Below the pieces are notes generated by a model. It saw only the letters and a program-made list of their open reading frames with translations, was not told the DNA's origin and searched no databases. Position numbers and translations under genes: made by a program. A DNA stretch of 64,000 bases from Methanolapillus ohkumae (GTDB lineage: Archaea; Halobacteriota; Methanosarcinia; Methanosarcinales; Methanosarcinaceae), in assembly GCF_032594355.1 (NCBI RefSeq), contig NZ_CP131061.1, forward strand, positions 620,001 to 684,000, given 5' to 3'. Below, piece by piece: positions 1-9,419 of the stretch (its first letter is position 1; each line of letters opens with the position of its first letter).

Positions 1-337
1 AAAGACCTATTCGGTTTTTATTTTCACTTCTTTATTTTCACTTCTTTATTTCCACTTCTTTATTTCCACTTTTTTCGAGTGGTGATGTGCGCGCGTTATG
101 GTGGCATATTTTTAAAAAACTAAATCAAAATTGGGAATTTTTTTTAATAAAATTTTCAAAGGGCTGCGTGCCGTTTACGGTTTTAGGACATTTCGACGGT
201 TTATTGTTTGAGTAGTGCTGCGCATTCCCGTCAACTTCTTTTTCGTTTACAAGAACAATTCCGAGAAATTCAAGGCGTATCCTCTCGAATTTTTGAAAAG
301 CTTTTCTTGAATCGGAACTACAAGTGTTTTTATATCT
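1..337. other. Non-coding 3' flank with dispersed GC element
   Basis: No supported gene. The first 75 bases are a TTTCACTTCTTTAT-type short repeat. A GC-rich core at 81-112 (GCGCGCGTTATGGTGGCA) is one copy of a dispersed element seen at several other gene ends. The frame of the upstream ferredoxin stays open for about 60 codons after its TAA but has no start codon, so I do not call it. Confidence 0.6.
81..112. repeat. Dispersed TAACGCGCGC element, copy 1
   Basis: Contains TGCGCGCGTTATGGTGGCAT followed by a T/A run. On the minus strand it reads GCCACCATAACGCGCGC. It lies downstream of the minus-strand ferredoxin gene. Related copies are at 16718, 31.2-31.4 kb, 34348, 44741, 50068, 56381, 56756 and 62158. 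Confidence 0.6.
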
Positions 338-583
338 TTAAAAAGAGCAGCAGTCGCATGGTCTTGCCGGACGGATAATTCCGATGACATCTCTTGGACA
401 TGATCTGACGCAATCGAAGCAATTCACCGGACAAAGCTCGGGATCCGTGATTTTTGGGAAAAATAAATCCGGCCGGTTCTCGTCTGTTTTGGAATATAAA
501 AGCCGGGATGGGCAGGCAGAAATACAATTTCCGCAATGTATGCACTTTTCCGGCTTAAAAAAAGGAAACCAATGTTTTGCCAT
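338..583 (-). CDS. Small 2[4Fe-4S] ferredoxin-like protein
   Basis: An 81-residue protein with two iron-sulfur motifs. The first is classical, CIHCGNCISAC near residue 14. The second has an extra residue, CPVNCFDCVRSC. It ends in a Cys-rich tail (CDCC). The spacing resembles the ferredoxin-like partner subunits of sulfur-metabolism oxidoreductases, but no partner gene is visible here, so only an electron-transfer role is supported. I chose the internal ATG (MAKHWF) because the 21 residues before it are low-complexity and unlike a ferredoxin N-terminus. It stands alone, ending in TAA next to a dispersed GC element. Confidence 0.75.
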   Translation of the reverse strand: MAKHWFPFFKPEKCIHCGNCISACPSRLLYSKTDENRPDLFFPKITDPELCPVNCFDCVRSCPRDVIGIIRPARPCDCCSF

Positions 584-689
584 TTCATCATCTTTTTCGT
601 TTTTGATTTTATTGTTTGTCGTTTTGTTCAAATTTGGAAGCAACACTCATGGACACAATGGTATTTATGTTGTTTATGCCGCTCTTCTG

Positions 690-840
690 TTTGCTGGCGT
701 GCTGTTTGCTGCTGTTTCTGTTTACGCTGCTGTTTCTGTTTACGCTGCTGTGCTGTTTGCTGCTGTTTCTGTTTACGCTGCTGTTTCTGTTTACGCTGCT
801 GTTTCTGTTTACGCTGCTGTGCTGTTTGTTACCGTATTGT
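690..840. repeat. 15-bp tandem array (GCTGTTTCTGTTTAC)
   Basis: About ten imperfect copies of a 15-bp unit alternating GCTGTTTCTGTTTAC and GCTGTGCTGTTTGCT. It overlaps the last codons of the secreted-protein gene, which explains that protein's Asn/Thr-rich tail (NNTVTNST). The apparent plus-strand reading frames here are products of the repeat. Confidence 0.75.
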
Positions 841-1480
841 TTGCGGTTGGGCTCGTATTGTTTGTATGAGCGTTCAAATTGACCGCATTTGCGAAACTTT
901 TCATCAGCATGTCATCCGCGATATTCCCATCCACGATGACCAAAAGGTTGTCTTCCGGCCAGAAATACATGTAGCGGAAATTTCCGGGCGCAAGGATGTA
1001 TTTTGAAATTTTTGTGACATATTTCCCGTTGATTTCCACCGTTGAAATGCCGTCTTCGGATTTGTACCGGTCAACAAATGCCTTTCTCAATTCGTCCGCT
1101 CCGGCATTTCCGGTGGTTTCAAATTGATAAATCGTCAAATACGCATTTCCGCCACCGGAATGCTGATAAGTTCCCTGAAAACCGGGAAGGGTTTTGTTTT
1201 TGAAATATTCGTCCGCGTCAACCGGACGAATCGCCATGAGCGAAAATCCGGGGGGAAGTTTGGAAATATTAACCATTTCCGGAGTGACCGTTCTCATTTT
1301 GGCGGGCGCTTCAAGCGACAACAGACCCGGATTTTTGGGAATGGCCGAGACGTTGTATACGTAAACATATTTGCCGACCTGAGACGAGGCCGGTGCGGCC
1401 AAGGCTGGGCTGAAGAAAAGAGAAGCAATAAAAATTAAAAATATAATGCAGGAAATTGATTTTTTGGACATAATGGTCAT
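809..1480 (-). CDS. Secreted hypothetical protein
   Basis: A 223-residue protein with a clear signal peptide: positively charged start (MTIMSKKS), a hydrophobic core (CIIFLIFIASLFF) and an ALAA cleavage region near residue 28. No lipobox is obvious. The mature part has no domain I recognise; it is mixed alpha/beta in character and carries one strongly hydrophobic strand (NLLVIVDGNI). The last 17 residues are Asn/Thr/Ser-rich and come from a 15-bp repeat array, so they may be a variable tail. Start: GAGGTGA lies four bases before ATG, a strong ribosome site. It probably acts outside the cell or at the envelope. Confidence 0.7.
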   Translation of the reverse strand: MTIMSKKSISCIIFLIFIASLFFSPALAAPASSQVGKYVYVYNVSAIPKNPGLLSLEAPAKMRTVTPEMVNISKLPPGFSLMAIRPVDADEYFKNKTLPGFQGTYQHSGGGNAYLTIYQFETTGNAGADELRKAFVDRYKSEDGISTVEINGKYVTKISKYILAPGNFRYMYFWPEDNLLVIVDGNIADDMLMKSFANAVNLNAHTNNTSPTANNTVTNSTAA

Positions 1481-1582
1481 AAGTTCACCTCTTCTGACTA
1501 TCTTTTATTGGAATATATAAATTTCCAAAGTAAATCCCAAACAGAAATGAAAATGTAGTATGTAAACACAAGCAAAAGAAAT

Positions 1583-1705
1583 ACGCAAAATGAAACAGGC
1601 AAAATGAAATAAGCAAAATGAAATAAGCAAAATGAAATAAGCAAAATGAAACAGGCAAAATGAAATAAGCAAAATGAAATAAGCAAAATGAAACAGGCAA
1701 ATGTA
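1583..1705. repeat. 15-bp tandem array (AAGCAAAATGAAATA)
   Basis: About eight copies of AAGCAAAATGAAATA / AGGCAAAATGAAACA between the secreted-protein start and the sppA end. It gives phenylalanine-rich spurious frames on the minus strand, which I reject. Confidence 0.8.
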
Positions 1706-1750
1706 AACACACGAAAAAATAGAAAAAAAAGAAAGACTTCAATTTGAACA

Positions 1751-2917
1751 TCAAACTGAAGCATTCAATTGATATGGGTTTTCCCTCTGGGGGGACAAAA
1801 GCCGCTCATACACAAATTCCGCAGCGTCCGCATTGGATAAATTTCCGCCGGCGGTCTCCGCGGAAAACAGAATTCTGGACAAAGAAAGCGAATCCATATA
1901 GTAAAGAGACGCACTGTTTGAACCGCTCAGTTCTTTAGCCTTGTCGACCGCATCATAAAAGTTTCCGAGACCGTCCACAAGCCCGAGTTCCATGGCGGTT
2001 TGACCGGTGTATGGTCGACCGTCTGATATTTTCTTGACATCATCCACTGTCATATTACGACCGGTTGCGATTTCTTGGACAAAAACTCCGTACTGTTCAT
2101 CAATAATGCCCTGCATGTACACGGTTTCTTTAGATGTATACGGACGCCAGCTGCCGCCAATGTCTTTCATTTCACCGCTCTTAATTATTTCAACGTTGAT
2201 CCCTTCTTTCTCATACGCTTCAGAATAATCCACGTGGGTATTAATGACACCGATGGAGCCGGTGGTTGTTCCCGAGTTGGCGTAAATGTAATCGGCCGGC
2301 GCTGAAATATAATATGCGGCACTTGCGGCGACATCGCCCATGGAAATGACCACAGGTTTGCCTTTTTCTTGGGCACGCTTAATTTCTTCCACAATTTCCT
2401 GAGCGCACGCCGGACTGCCGCCCGGGCTGTTGACACGCAAAATAATGGCTTTCACACTGTTGTCATCGGCCGCCTGTCGGATGTAACCGCAAATCGTGTC
2501 GGAGCCCGCATAGCCGGAACCGTACGGTAATTCACCGGTTGCCATCGTTCCATGAACATTGATCACTGCGATTTTGCCGCCGGAAAAGCCGGAGGCGGAT
2601 GTTGCACCAATATATGCGGCCGCCAAAAAAAGAACGAGGCCGATTAAAATTATAGCGATAATGGCCGAATTTTTTTTCCATGAACTTTGTTTTTCTTGTT
2701 TTTTCCCGGATGAAACCTTTGCCGGCTGAGGTTTTACAACGGCGGCCGGGGGCTTTGACACAGGGTGTGCCGCGACCGACGCGGTGACCGAAACAGCCGA
2801 GTCGGAGACCGCTGGCTTTTTAGGCATTTCCGGTTCTGTTTCCGACGCGTAACTATAATATGGGCGGTAACCGGATCCGGATGGATGCGGTTTATTTTGT
2901 TGAGAATCTTGGGTCAA
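1751..2917 (-). CDS. sppA: Signal peptide peptidase SppA (S49 family)
   Basis: A membrane-anchored serine protease that degrades cleaved signal peptides. The 388 residues divide into a cytoplasmic Pro/Val/Ala-rich tail (1-78), one transmembrane helix (IIAIILIGLVLFLAAAYIGA, about 85-104) and the S49 catalytic domain. The nucleophile region reads GDVAASAAYYISAPADYIYA; the probable general-base lysine is in SGEMKDIGGSW, as in archaeal and Gram-positive SppA. NSPGG, typical of the fold, is present. The start codon is TTG, eight bases after a GGAAGGAT ribosome site. The long basic N-terminal tail is unusual and low-complexity. Single gene, ends TGA. Confidence 0.9.
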   Translation of the reverse strand: MTQDSQQNKPHPSGSGYRPYYSYASETEPEMPKKPAVSDSAVSVTASVAAHPVSKPPAAVVKPQPAKVSSGKKQEKQSSWKKNSAIIAIILIGLVLFLAAAYIGATSASGFSGGKIAVINVHGTMATGELPYGSGYAGSDTICGYIRQAADDNSVKAIILRVNSPGGSPACAQEIVEEIKRAQEKGKPVVISMGDVAASAAYYISAPADYIYANSGTTTGSIGVINTHVDYSEAYEKEGINVEIIKSGEMKDIGGSWRPYTSKETVYMQGIIDEQYGVFVQEIATGRNMTVDDVKKISDGRPYTGQTAMELGLVDGLGNFYDAVDKAKELSGSNSASLYYMDSLSLSRILFSAETAGGNLSNADAAEFVYERLLSPQRENPYQLNASV

Positions 2918-3388
2918 ATGAATCCTTCCAAAAATTTAAAAAAATGATGAATAATTGATGAATACATTGATGAATACATTGATGAATAATTGGTTGAAAG
3001 AGAGTTATAATTATTCGATACAATATATAATTAATCTGTCATTTAACTGACTATAATTAACCTGCAATAATTAACCTGCAATAATTAACCTGCAATAATT
3101 AAGGCTATTTAACGGTCATTAATCCGTTTTAATAGGTCATAAAAACGGTCCGCATAAAAAATGTCTCAATCTAAAATCTTTTCACCCAGGCTTTTAATGA
3201 AAGTCATGCTATTAAATCATTTGTCCTTTTTTTTCAAAAAATATTTCATTTTTCATCGTTTACCTTTATTTGCTTTTATCCCAAAAAGCCAAATCCACAC
3301 AAAATTTTATTATTAAAGAGTTCATCACTTGACCATTCTGTTTTTTTAATAATTTTTATTCAAAAACCAAATTTCAGAGGATAAAGTA
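2918..3388. other. Intergenic region with two short arrays, sppA/metG divergent promoters
   Basis: 471 AT-rich bases between divergent genes. A 12-15-base array (ATTGATGAATAC) lies at 2945-2992 and a 14-base array (AATAATTAACCTGC, three to four copies) at 3051-3103. AT-rich stretches around 3000-3040 could serve as TATA boxes, but no single one stands out. No gene seen. Confidence 0.55.
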
Positions 3389-5569
3389 ATGAACCAAGAA
3401 AAACCGATGATTGTCACTTGCGGACTTCCGTACGCGAACGGAATGGCGCACATTGGACACTTGCGTACCTATGTTCCCGCTGACATTTATGTCAGGTCCC
3501 AAAGAAAACAAGGACGAGACGTTGTATTCATTTGTGGCTCCGATACGCATGGAACGCCGATTGTTGTTAACGCCGAACAGGAGGGCATGACTCCCAAAGA
3601 ATTAGTGACCGTCTACCATGAGCATTTTTTAAATATTTTTACACAAATGGGCATTCGTTTTGACGCGTTTGGAACCACCGACGATGAAGAAAATCACACC
3701 CGGACAAAGGACATTGTTCAGCAACTGATTCAAAACGGATATGTGTATCCTAAAACGATTGAAATCGCCTACTGTCCGCACTGCGACCGGTTTTTGCCGG
3801 ACCGGTATGTGGAAGGAACCTGCCCGCACTGCTCCGCCATCGCGCGTGGGGACGAATGCGACCAAGGATGTGGAAAACCGTTGGAGCCGGGTGAACTCAT
3901 CGCGCCCCGCTGCACAGTCTGTAAAAATCCGGCCGAATACCGGAAGCAAGAGCATTATTTCTTTAAATTGACGGAATTTGACGCGTTTTTGAAAAATTAT
4001 CTGGGAACGCTTCGCGGAACCGACAATGCTGTCAATTACGCGAAAGGCTGGGTTACCCAAGGGTTGGAAGATTGGTGTATCACTCGAAATTTGGAATGGG
4101 GTGTGAAGTTCCCGGGCGCGGATGACTTAGTCGTTTATGTTTGGGTGGACGCGCCGATCGGCTACATCGCGTTTACGGAAGAGTGGGCGAAAAATGCGGG
4201 ACAGCCGGATGCTTGGAAAAAGTTCTGGAAAAATAATTCCGCAAAAGATGCCGCTTCTGTTTCCAATTCCGATTCTGACATTGTGCATTTTATCGGCGGG
4301 GATATTGTCTATCACCACTGTATTTTTTGGCCGGCAATGCTCAAAGGTTCCGGCTATTCGCTTCCGACAGACGTTGTCGCGTCGGGAATGGTCAAAATCG
4401 AAGACCGTAAATTTTCAAAAAGCCGCGGCTATGTTGTTTGGGTCGGCGACGATTACTTAAAGCACGGGTTCCATCCGGATTTGCTGCGCTACTATTTGTC
4501 CAGTTACACGTCCCACACCAAGGAACTGAATTATTCCTGGAAAATGTTGCAGGAAAAAATCAATTCGGAATTGGTCGGTGTCCTCGGGAATTTGTTCTAC
4601 CGGTCCATGCTTTTTGCGTACAAGAATTACGGGGAAATCCCTGCCGGAATTCCGGATTTGGAAATTTTGGACAAAATTCGGGAAAAGACGGCGTTGTCTA
4701 TTGATGCTTTAAAGGAATACGAGTTTAAGAAATATACCGACACCGTGATGGAATTGGCGGCGTATGCCAATGCGTATTTCCAATCGCATGAACCGTGGGC
4801 AATGATTAAGACCGACAAGGAAAAATGTGGAAATGTTGTTTACAATTGCCTTCAATTGGTCAAAGCGGTCGCCATTCTTTTTGAGCCGGTGGCGCCGGTC
4901 AAGATGCAGGAAGCTTGGAACCAATTGGGTTATGCCGGTGAAATTTCAAAAACCGGGTATGAAGACGCTTTAGTTCCGCTCACCGCTCATACAAAAATCA
5001 GTCAACCATCGATTTTGTTTGAAAAATTGGAAGATGAAAAAATTGCCGAAATGGAAAAAATCGCAAATGAACGGGTCACGGTTGCCTTGGAAAAAGCCGG
5101 CTTGAAGCGGGAAAACATAGCCGGAACCGATAACAAAACGGCAAAAACTGAAAAGAAGGAAAACAGCAAAAATAACATCGGAGATAAAAAAATGGACAGC
5201 GGCGATAAAAAAATGGACAGCGACGATAATAAGACCCTTGCGGAAATTTCGATTGATGATTTCTTTAAAACACAAATCAAAGTCGGGAAAATTTTATCCG
5301 CTGAAACGATTGAAAAATCCACCAAATTGTACAAAATCATGGTGGATGTCGGGGAAGAAAGCCCGCGCCAAATTGTTTCGGGAATCCGGGCTTATTACGA
5401 AATCAATGACTTGATCGGAAAAACCGTTTGTGTGGTTATGAATTTAAAGCCGGCAAAATTATGCGGCGTATCGTCTCAAGGCATGATTCTTGCGGCCGAC
5501 AACGGTGAAGGGAAGGTGTCACTTTTGGCTCCGGATCAAGATTTAAAACCGGGATCGGACGTTTGTTAA
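3389..5569 (+). CDS. metG: Methionyl-tRNA synthetase with C-terminal tRNA-binding domain
   Basis: Charges tRNA-Met. The 726 residues show the class I signatures HIGH at 21-24 and KFSKS at 341-345. Zinc-knuckle cysteines lie around 127-165 (CPHC, CPHC, CDQGC, CTVC), followed by the anticodon-binding helical domain. A Trbp111/EMAP-type OB-fold occupies the C-terminus from about residue 620 (IDDFFKTQIKVGKIL). The two parts are joined by a Lys/Asp-rich linker at about 578-615 that contains a duplicated 21-bp unit, GDKKMDS twice. The start is ATG with AGAGGAT upstream. A stable hairpin follows at 5650-5685. Confidence 0.97.
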   Translation: MNQEKPMIVTCGLPYANGMAHIGHLRTYVPADIYVRSQRKQGRDVVFICGSDTHGTPIVVNAEQEGMTPKELVTVYHEHFLNIFTQMGIRFDAFGTTDDEENHTRTKDIVQQLIQNGYVYPKTIEIAYCPHCDRFLPDRYVEGTCPHCSAIARGDECDQGCGKPLEPGELIAPRCTVCKNPAEYRKQEHYFFKLTEFDAFLKNYLGTLRGTDNAVNYAKGWVTQGLEDWCITRNLEWGVKFPGADDLVVYVWVDAPIGYIAFTEEWAKNAGQPDAWKKFWKNNSAKDAASVSNSDSDIVHFIGGDIVYHHCIFWPAMLKGSGYSLPTDVVASGMVKIEDRKFSKSRGYVVWVGDDYLKHGFHPDLLRYYLSSYTSHTKELNYSWKMLQEKINSELVGVLGNLFYRSMLFAYKNYGEIPAGIPDLEILDKIREKTALSIDALKEYEFKKYTDTVMELAAYANAYFQSHEPWAMIKTDKEKCGNVVYNCLQLVKAVAILFEPVAPVKMQEAWNQLGYAGEISKTGYEDALVPLTAHTKISQPSILFEKLEDEKIAEMEKIANERVTVALEKAGLKRENIAGTDNKTAKTEKKENSKNNIGDKKMDSGDKKMDSDDNKTLAEISIDDFFKTQIKVGKILSAETIEKSTKLYKIMVDVGEESPRQIVSGIRAYYEINDLIGKTVCVVMNLKPAKLCGVSSQGMILAADNGEGKVSLLAPDQDLKPGSDVC

Positions 5570-5649
5570 AAAAATCCTCCACAGCACACTTCGGAATTTT
5601 TAAAAATCAACAATTTTTATCCGAAATTCCTTTTTCAACAAATCTTTCC

Positions 5650-5685
5650 GAGAAATTTGGACGCGAAAGCGCGTCCAAATTTCTC
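5650..5685. terminator. Perfect 16-bp hairpin after metG
   Basis: GAGAAATTTGGACGCG, loop AAAG, then its exact complement, followed a few bases later by TTTTT. It is placed 80 bases after the metG stop. It could serve as a terminator or as an RNA 3'-end protecting element. Similar GACGCG-stem hairpins occur at 31581, 56568 and 60866. Confidence 0.6.
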
Positions 5686-5699
5686 TAGAGTTTTTATTG

Positions 5700-5790
5700 C
5701 AATGGGGAGTTGGCAAGAATGCAGCAATGCTCAAAACCATAAACAGAATGCAGCAATGCTCAAAACCATCAACAGATTGCAGTAGTCACA
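5700..5790. repeat. 31-bp direct repeat with GCAGCAATGCTCAAA
   Basis: Two copies of GAATGCAGCAATGCTCAAAA (then CCATAAACA / CCATCAACA). The core GCAGCAATGCTCAAA recurs six times in the 124-bp triple repeat at 31.1-31.5 kb, so it is dispersed rather than local. Confidence 0.65.
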
Positions 5791-5845
5791 AAAATTTTAA
5801 AAAATGTCTTCGTTTTTGTTCTTGTTTTATTTTGAACTTATTTTT

Positions 5846-6898
5846 TTATTTTTCAAGCAGTGAGAGCGAAATCATCCATTCGTCCACGGCTTCCCGGGTC
5901 GTTCCAATCACTAATCTCTTTTTGTCCCCGATTTGCTCCACCATGCCGCGAGCCCGAACATGTTCTCCTTGCAAGGCTTGTCCGGCATAAGTGTGCGTGT
6001 AACTGAAAATTTCAGAAATTTCCGGATGGTCAATTTCGTAAATAGCGGGACTGTCAAAGGCATATTTCGCGTCCGTGACAATTGCTTCAATTTCCATTTT
6101 TTTTGTATCCATCCCCCGTGCCGGAGGCTTTTGGATTTGATCCGGAGTTCTGGCAAACAGCAAATCAAAGTAAACGGTTTTTTCATTCATCTGAATCATG
6201 CCGCGGTTTTCTTTTCGAATTTCGTGGCGGAAAAAGTCTTCAAAAGAAAGCGGCGACTTTCTTTTGTCATAAACCGTATGCCACATGGCATCATCCAATT
6301 CCGAAATTATGGGCCGGCTTGTTTGATTTTGATATTGATTTTGATTTTGGGGTTGATTTTGATATTGATTTTGGGGTTGATTTTGGGGTTGATTTTTTTT
6401 AATCGACGTGAGTATCGATCTCGCTTTTTCCCAGTTGTTTCCGTAAACCACCAAATCAATGTCTGAAGATTCATTTTCCAGTCCGGCCAAAACAGACCCG
6501 GAAATTCCCATAGATGATGCCGGAATTCCTTGTTGTTCCAGGCAGCAAATAATTTCAAGCGCCGCCGGATTTTTTATTTTTCCCAAAAGGATGTCGTGAA
6601 CAACGCCGGTGGGTTTTAAAATTTTGGAAATTTCCCCACGCGGAACTAAAATGACTTCCGACACCCAATCCGGATATTTATCTTTCACAAATTGAAAAGA
6701 TTCTTCAAATCCCATTTTTTTATACCGGTGGTTCGTTCCTCTCAAAACCCGCTCTCCGGCAGGGTCCGGAACATACCGTAAAATGGAACGAATCCCCTCT
6801 TTGGGATGAAAATAATCCGGAACGGAAAAAATAAGCCCGTCCTTGGTGATAAAAAAATCACGCAGAACCGGGTCGGAAGAAGAATAAGCGAAAGACAT
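5846..6898 (-). CDS. Predicted archaeal nucleotidyltransferase
   Basis: About 350 residues. The centre carries a pol-beta-type nucleotidyltransferase signature, GSVLAGLENESSDIDLVVYG, where the DxD aspartates would bind metal. The N-terminal part (SVPDYFHPKEGIRS, RGTNHRYKKMG) matches uncharacterised archaeal proteins annotated as predicted nucleotidyltransferases (COG1665-like). The substrate is unknown. After the catalytic core there is a Gln/Asn repeat (NQPQNQYQNQPQNQ) encoded by a 12-base array at about 6320-6400. I chose the internal ATG (MSFAYSS) because AAGGAT lies at ribosome-site distance and the upstream 44 codons are a low-complexity F/V/C run. Divergent from the decarboxylase. Confidence 0.75.
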   Translation of the reverse strand: MSFAYSSSDPVLRDFFITKDGLIFSVPDYFHPKEGIRSILRYVPDPAGERVLRGTNHRYKKMGFEESFQFVKDKYPDWVSEVILVPRGEISKILKPTGVVHDILLGKIKNPAALEIICCLEQQGIPASSMGISGSVLAGLENESSDIDLVVYGNNWEKARSILTSIKKNQPQNQPQNQYQNQPQNQNQYQNQTSRPIISELDDAMWHTVYDKRKSPLSFEDFFRHEIRKENRGMIQMNEKTVYFDLLFARTPDQIQKPPARGMDTKKMEIEAIVTDAKYAFDSPAIYEIDHPEISEIFSYTHTYAGQALQGEHVRARGMVEQIGDKKRLVIGTTREAVDEWMISLSLLEK

Positions 6899-7267
6899 AT
6901 TCAAATCCTTAGGAAGCAGCAGATTAAAATCTTTGTGCCAAGAAGCCAATAAAAGTGAAACAAAACAGAAAACAAAACAGAAAACAAAATAAAACAAAAA
7001 TGAAAAGAATGAAACAAAAACAGAAAACAAAATAACAAAAATGAAAAGAATGAAACAAAAACAGAAAAAACGAAAAAATTTAAAAAAATGAGAAAAGATC
7101 GGAAAAATGAAAGGCTAACTTTAAATAATGAAATAGAGTATGCATTATTTATTTTCTCAGAGTCCTCAAAAATTAAAACCGTTTAACGGAAATATGGAGA
7201 TGAAAAGAGATTTGTATTTCATTTATTTTGATTTATTTTTTTAAATGAAATAGAGGTTAAACTGTAG
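6899..7267. other. Divergent promoter region with A-rich array
   Basis: Holds an ACAAAACAGAAAACAAAAT-type array (about 6958-7085) that yields a false N-terminal extension of the nucleotidyltransferase. AACTTTAAATAATG near 7110 is a possible TATA box for either gene. No gene seen. Confidence 0.5.
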
Positions 7268-8722
7268 ATGGACCAAAATGCTACTCCTATTATCAATGCG
7301 CTTTTGAAATTTAAAGAAAAGGGAATTACATCTTATGATGTTCCCGGTCATAAAAGAGGGCGCCGAGTTTGTGATTTCCAAAAAGTGGTTGGAAAAGAAA
7401 CTTATCTCATGGACGTCAATTCGCCGGCCGGCTTAGATGCTTTCGCCCGCCCGACCGGAGTAATTAAAGAATCGCTGGAGCTGGCCGCCGAAGCTTACAA
7501 CGCAGACAATGCGTTTTACATTGTCAATGGAAGCAGCAGCGGAGTTCACATCATGATTATGACGGTGTGTTACGACGGCGAAAAAATTCTCATCCCCCGA
7601 AACGCGCACAAATCCGTCACAAACGCTCTCATTTTGTCGGGAGCGGTTCCCGTTTTTATGGAACCTGAAATCAACCAAGGCTTTGGAATCGCAAGCGGAA
7701 TCACACTTAAAACTCTCCAATATTATGTCCACGAACATCCGGACGCAAAAGCTTTGTTTTTGGTGTACCCGACATATTATGGAGCCTGCTGTGATTTAAA
7801 AGCCATCATTGATTTTGCGCATTCCTGTGGAATTGTGGTAATGGTTGATCAAGCCCATGGCGCTCATTTCTCATTTTCATCCGCGCTTCCCAAATCCGCG
7901 GCGGAACTTGGCGCCGATTTGGTAGTCGCAAGCACACATAAAACCGGCGGCTCCCTCACACAAAGCGCAATGCTGCTTCACAATGAAGGACTTGTGAAAT
8001 ATCATTCCGTTAAAAAACGGGTTTTGATGTTTCACACGACCAGCCCGAGTTATTTACTGATGGCGTCTTTGGAGTCGGCCCGAAAATTGCTGGCGACCGA
8101 AGGGGAAGTTATCTTCTCGGAATTAGCGTCCGAATGCAAAAAATTAAAGCGTGAACTGGGTCAAATTCCGGGACTTTCTGTTTTGGATGGAGAATCCGGC
8201 GTTGTCGGCATGATCTATGACCCAACGAAAATCGTTATCAATGTGACCCGTTTGGGTCTTGATGGATTTGATGTGTATGACATTATGTTTGAAAAATACG
8301 GCATCCAATTGGAGCTTGCCGAGCCAACCATCGTTCTTGCGGTAATCGGGGTCGGAGACGACAAAGAAACCGTTTGGAAGTTGTATGACGCATTCTTGGA
8401 TTTGGCGACCACCTATTACGGTAAATATGAAATTTTGGATATTCCGGAGGAAACCGTACACGTGCCGCCTCAAGTAATGTCTCCGCGGCAAGCGTTTTAC
8501 GCCGACAAAAAATCGATTTTACTCGAAGACGCCGTCGGAGAAGTTGCCGCCGAAGCTGTGATGATTTATCCGCCCGGCATTCCGATTTGTATTCCGGGGG
8601 AATTGATTACGCCGGAGACGGTTGAGGAAATTATCTATTGCCGTGAAAACAGCGATTGTGTCCAAAAGGACAGCCGGGAAGCTGACCGGATTTTGGTTGT
8701 CGTACGGGACGAAGAAAATTAA
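7268..8722 (+). CDS. PLP-dependent Orn/Lys/Arg decarboxylase
   Basis: A fold-type I decarboxylase of 484 residues, the length of the short bacterial SpeA/lysine decarboxylase group. YDVPGHKRG lies near the N-terminus. The PLP lysine is in VASTHKTGGSLTQSAM, with DQAHGAH upstream contacting the cofactor. The C-terminal small domain includes YPPGIPICIPGE, typical of the family. It probably makes a polyamine precursor (agmatine, cadaverine or putrescine); the sequence alone does not fix the substrate. Many methanogens use a pyruvoyl arginine decarboxylase instead, so gain from bacteria is possible. Ribosome site AGAGGT precedes the ATG. Confidence 0.9.
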   Translation: MDQNATPIINALLKFKEKGITSYDVPGHKRGRRVCDFQKVVGKETYLMDVNSPAGLDAFARPTGVIKESLELAAEAYNADNAFYIVNGSSSGVHIMIMTVCYDGEKILIPRNAHKSVTNALILSGAVPVFMEPEINQGFGIASGITLKTLQYYVHEHPDAKALFLVYPTYYGACCDLKAIIDFAHSCGIVVMVDQAHGAHFSFSSALPKSAAELGADLVVASTHKTGGSLTQSAMLLHNEGLVKYHSVKKRVLMFHTTSPSYLLMASLESARKLLATEGEVIFSELASECKKLKRELGQIPGLSVLDGESGVVGMIYDPTKIVINVTRLGLDGFDVYDIMFEKYGIQLELAEPTIVLAVIGVGDDKETVWKLYDAFLDLATTYYGKYEILDIPEETVHVPPQVMSPRQAFYADKKSILLEDAVGEVAAEAVMIYPPGIPICIPGELITPETVEEIIYCRENSDCVQKDSREADRILVVVRDEEN

Positions 8723-9115
8723 GGATTGTTTTCTTTATCCTTTTTTCCTTTTTTTATTTTATCCTTTTTTCTTTTCATTCTCTTTTTTTCTTTTTTTTAT
8801 TAGAACGGGATTTGATTTTTTCGGCGCTGCCCGCGCGCTGTAAAAATCAGGTGCCTGATTTTTTTAAAGCAAAAATCAAAAGCAAACAGTTGCAAAATCC
8901 GCAAATTTAACCGGAAAATATATTTTTTTAATACCGCCTAAAAAAAGTAAAAAAAGCGGCAGCAAAAAAATAAATAAAAACCAATAAAAAATAAATAAAA
9001 ACCAATAAAAAATAAATAAAAACCAATAAAAAATAAACAAAAACCAATAAAAAATAAATAAAAACGAGGAATACAAAAAAACGTCAAAAAAATGCAAAAA
9101 AAATGCAAAAAAAAA
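8723..9115. other. Non-coding gap with terminator and 20-bp array
   Basis: T-rich run, then a hairpin (8842-8863), then about five copies of a 20-21 bp unit AAATAAATAAAAACCAATAA at 8965-9065, then A-rich DNA. On the minus strand the A-rich end gives T runs just after tRNA-Gly, suitable for ending the tRNA transcript. No gene seen. Confidence 0.6.
8842..8863 (+). terminator. Hairpin terminator after the decarboxylase
   Basis: AAAAATCAGG, loop TG, CCTGATTTTT, running into more T. It lies about 120 bases after the decarboxylase stop. Confidence 0.6.
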
Positions 9116-9187
9116 TACACTGGCCGGGATTCGAACCCGAGTTCAAGCGTTGGCAACGCCTGGTGATAACCACTACACTACCAGTGT
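9116..9187 (-). tRNA. tRNA-Gly (GCC)
   Basis: 72-nt cloverleaf. The acceptor stem ACACTGG pairs with CCAGTGT and the discriminator is A. The anticodon stem AGGCG/CGCTT encloses loop TTGCCAA, anticodon GCC. The T loop is TTCGAAT. No CCA is encoded. It is the last of three tandem tRNAs. Confidence 0.95.
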
Positions 9188-9217
9188 ATCCGATGATAAT
9201 TTTTTGGTAAAACCAAA

Positions 9218-9290
9218 TGCCCAAACCCGGACTTGAACCAGGGACAACTACCTCTTCAGGGTAGCGCTCTCCCAACTGAGCTATTTGGGC
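9218..9290 (-). tRNA. tRNA-Phe (GAA)
   Basis: 73-nt cloverleaf. The acceptor stem GCCCAAA pairs with TTTGGGC. The anticodon stem CTACC/GGTAG encloses loop CTGAAGA, anticodon GAA. The T loop is TTCAAGT. It is separated from tRNA-Gly by 30 AT-rich bases. Confidence 0.95.
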
Positions 9291-9345
9291 ACGGTTGGAT
9301 TTGAATTTAATTTATTTAATAAATTTTTAATAATTTTAATAGAAG

Positions 9346-9419
9346 TGGGCCCGCTGAGATTCGAACTCAGGACCTCCGCCATGTCAAGGCGACGTCATAA
9401 CCATCTAGACCACGAGCCC
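9346..9419 (-). tRNA. tRNA-Val (GAC)
   Basis: 74-nt cloverleaf. The acceptor stem GGGCTCG pairs with CGGGCCC (one wobble). The anticodon loop is TTGACAT, anticodon GAC, and the T loop is TTCGAAT. It is first in a Val-Phe-Gly set that probably shares one promoter. Confidence 0.95.

Noticed and set aside
181..337. Open frame continuing past the ferredoxin TAA
   Set aside because: No start codon, and TAA is not a known readthrough codon.
1485..1764. Two Phe-rich minus-strand reading frames
   Set aside because: They are translations of a 15-bp array in different frames.
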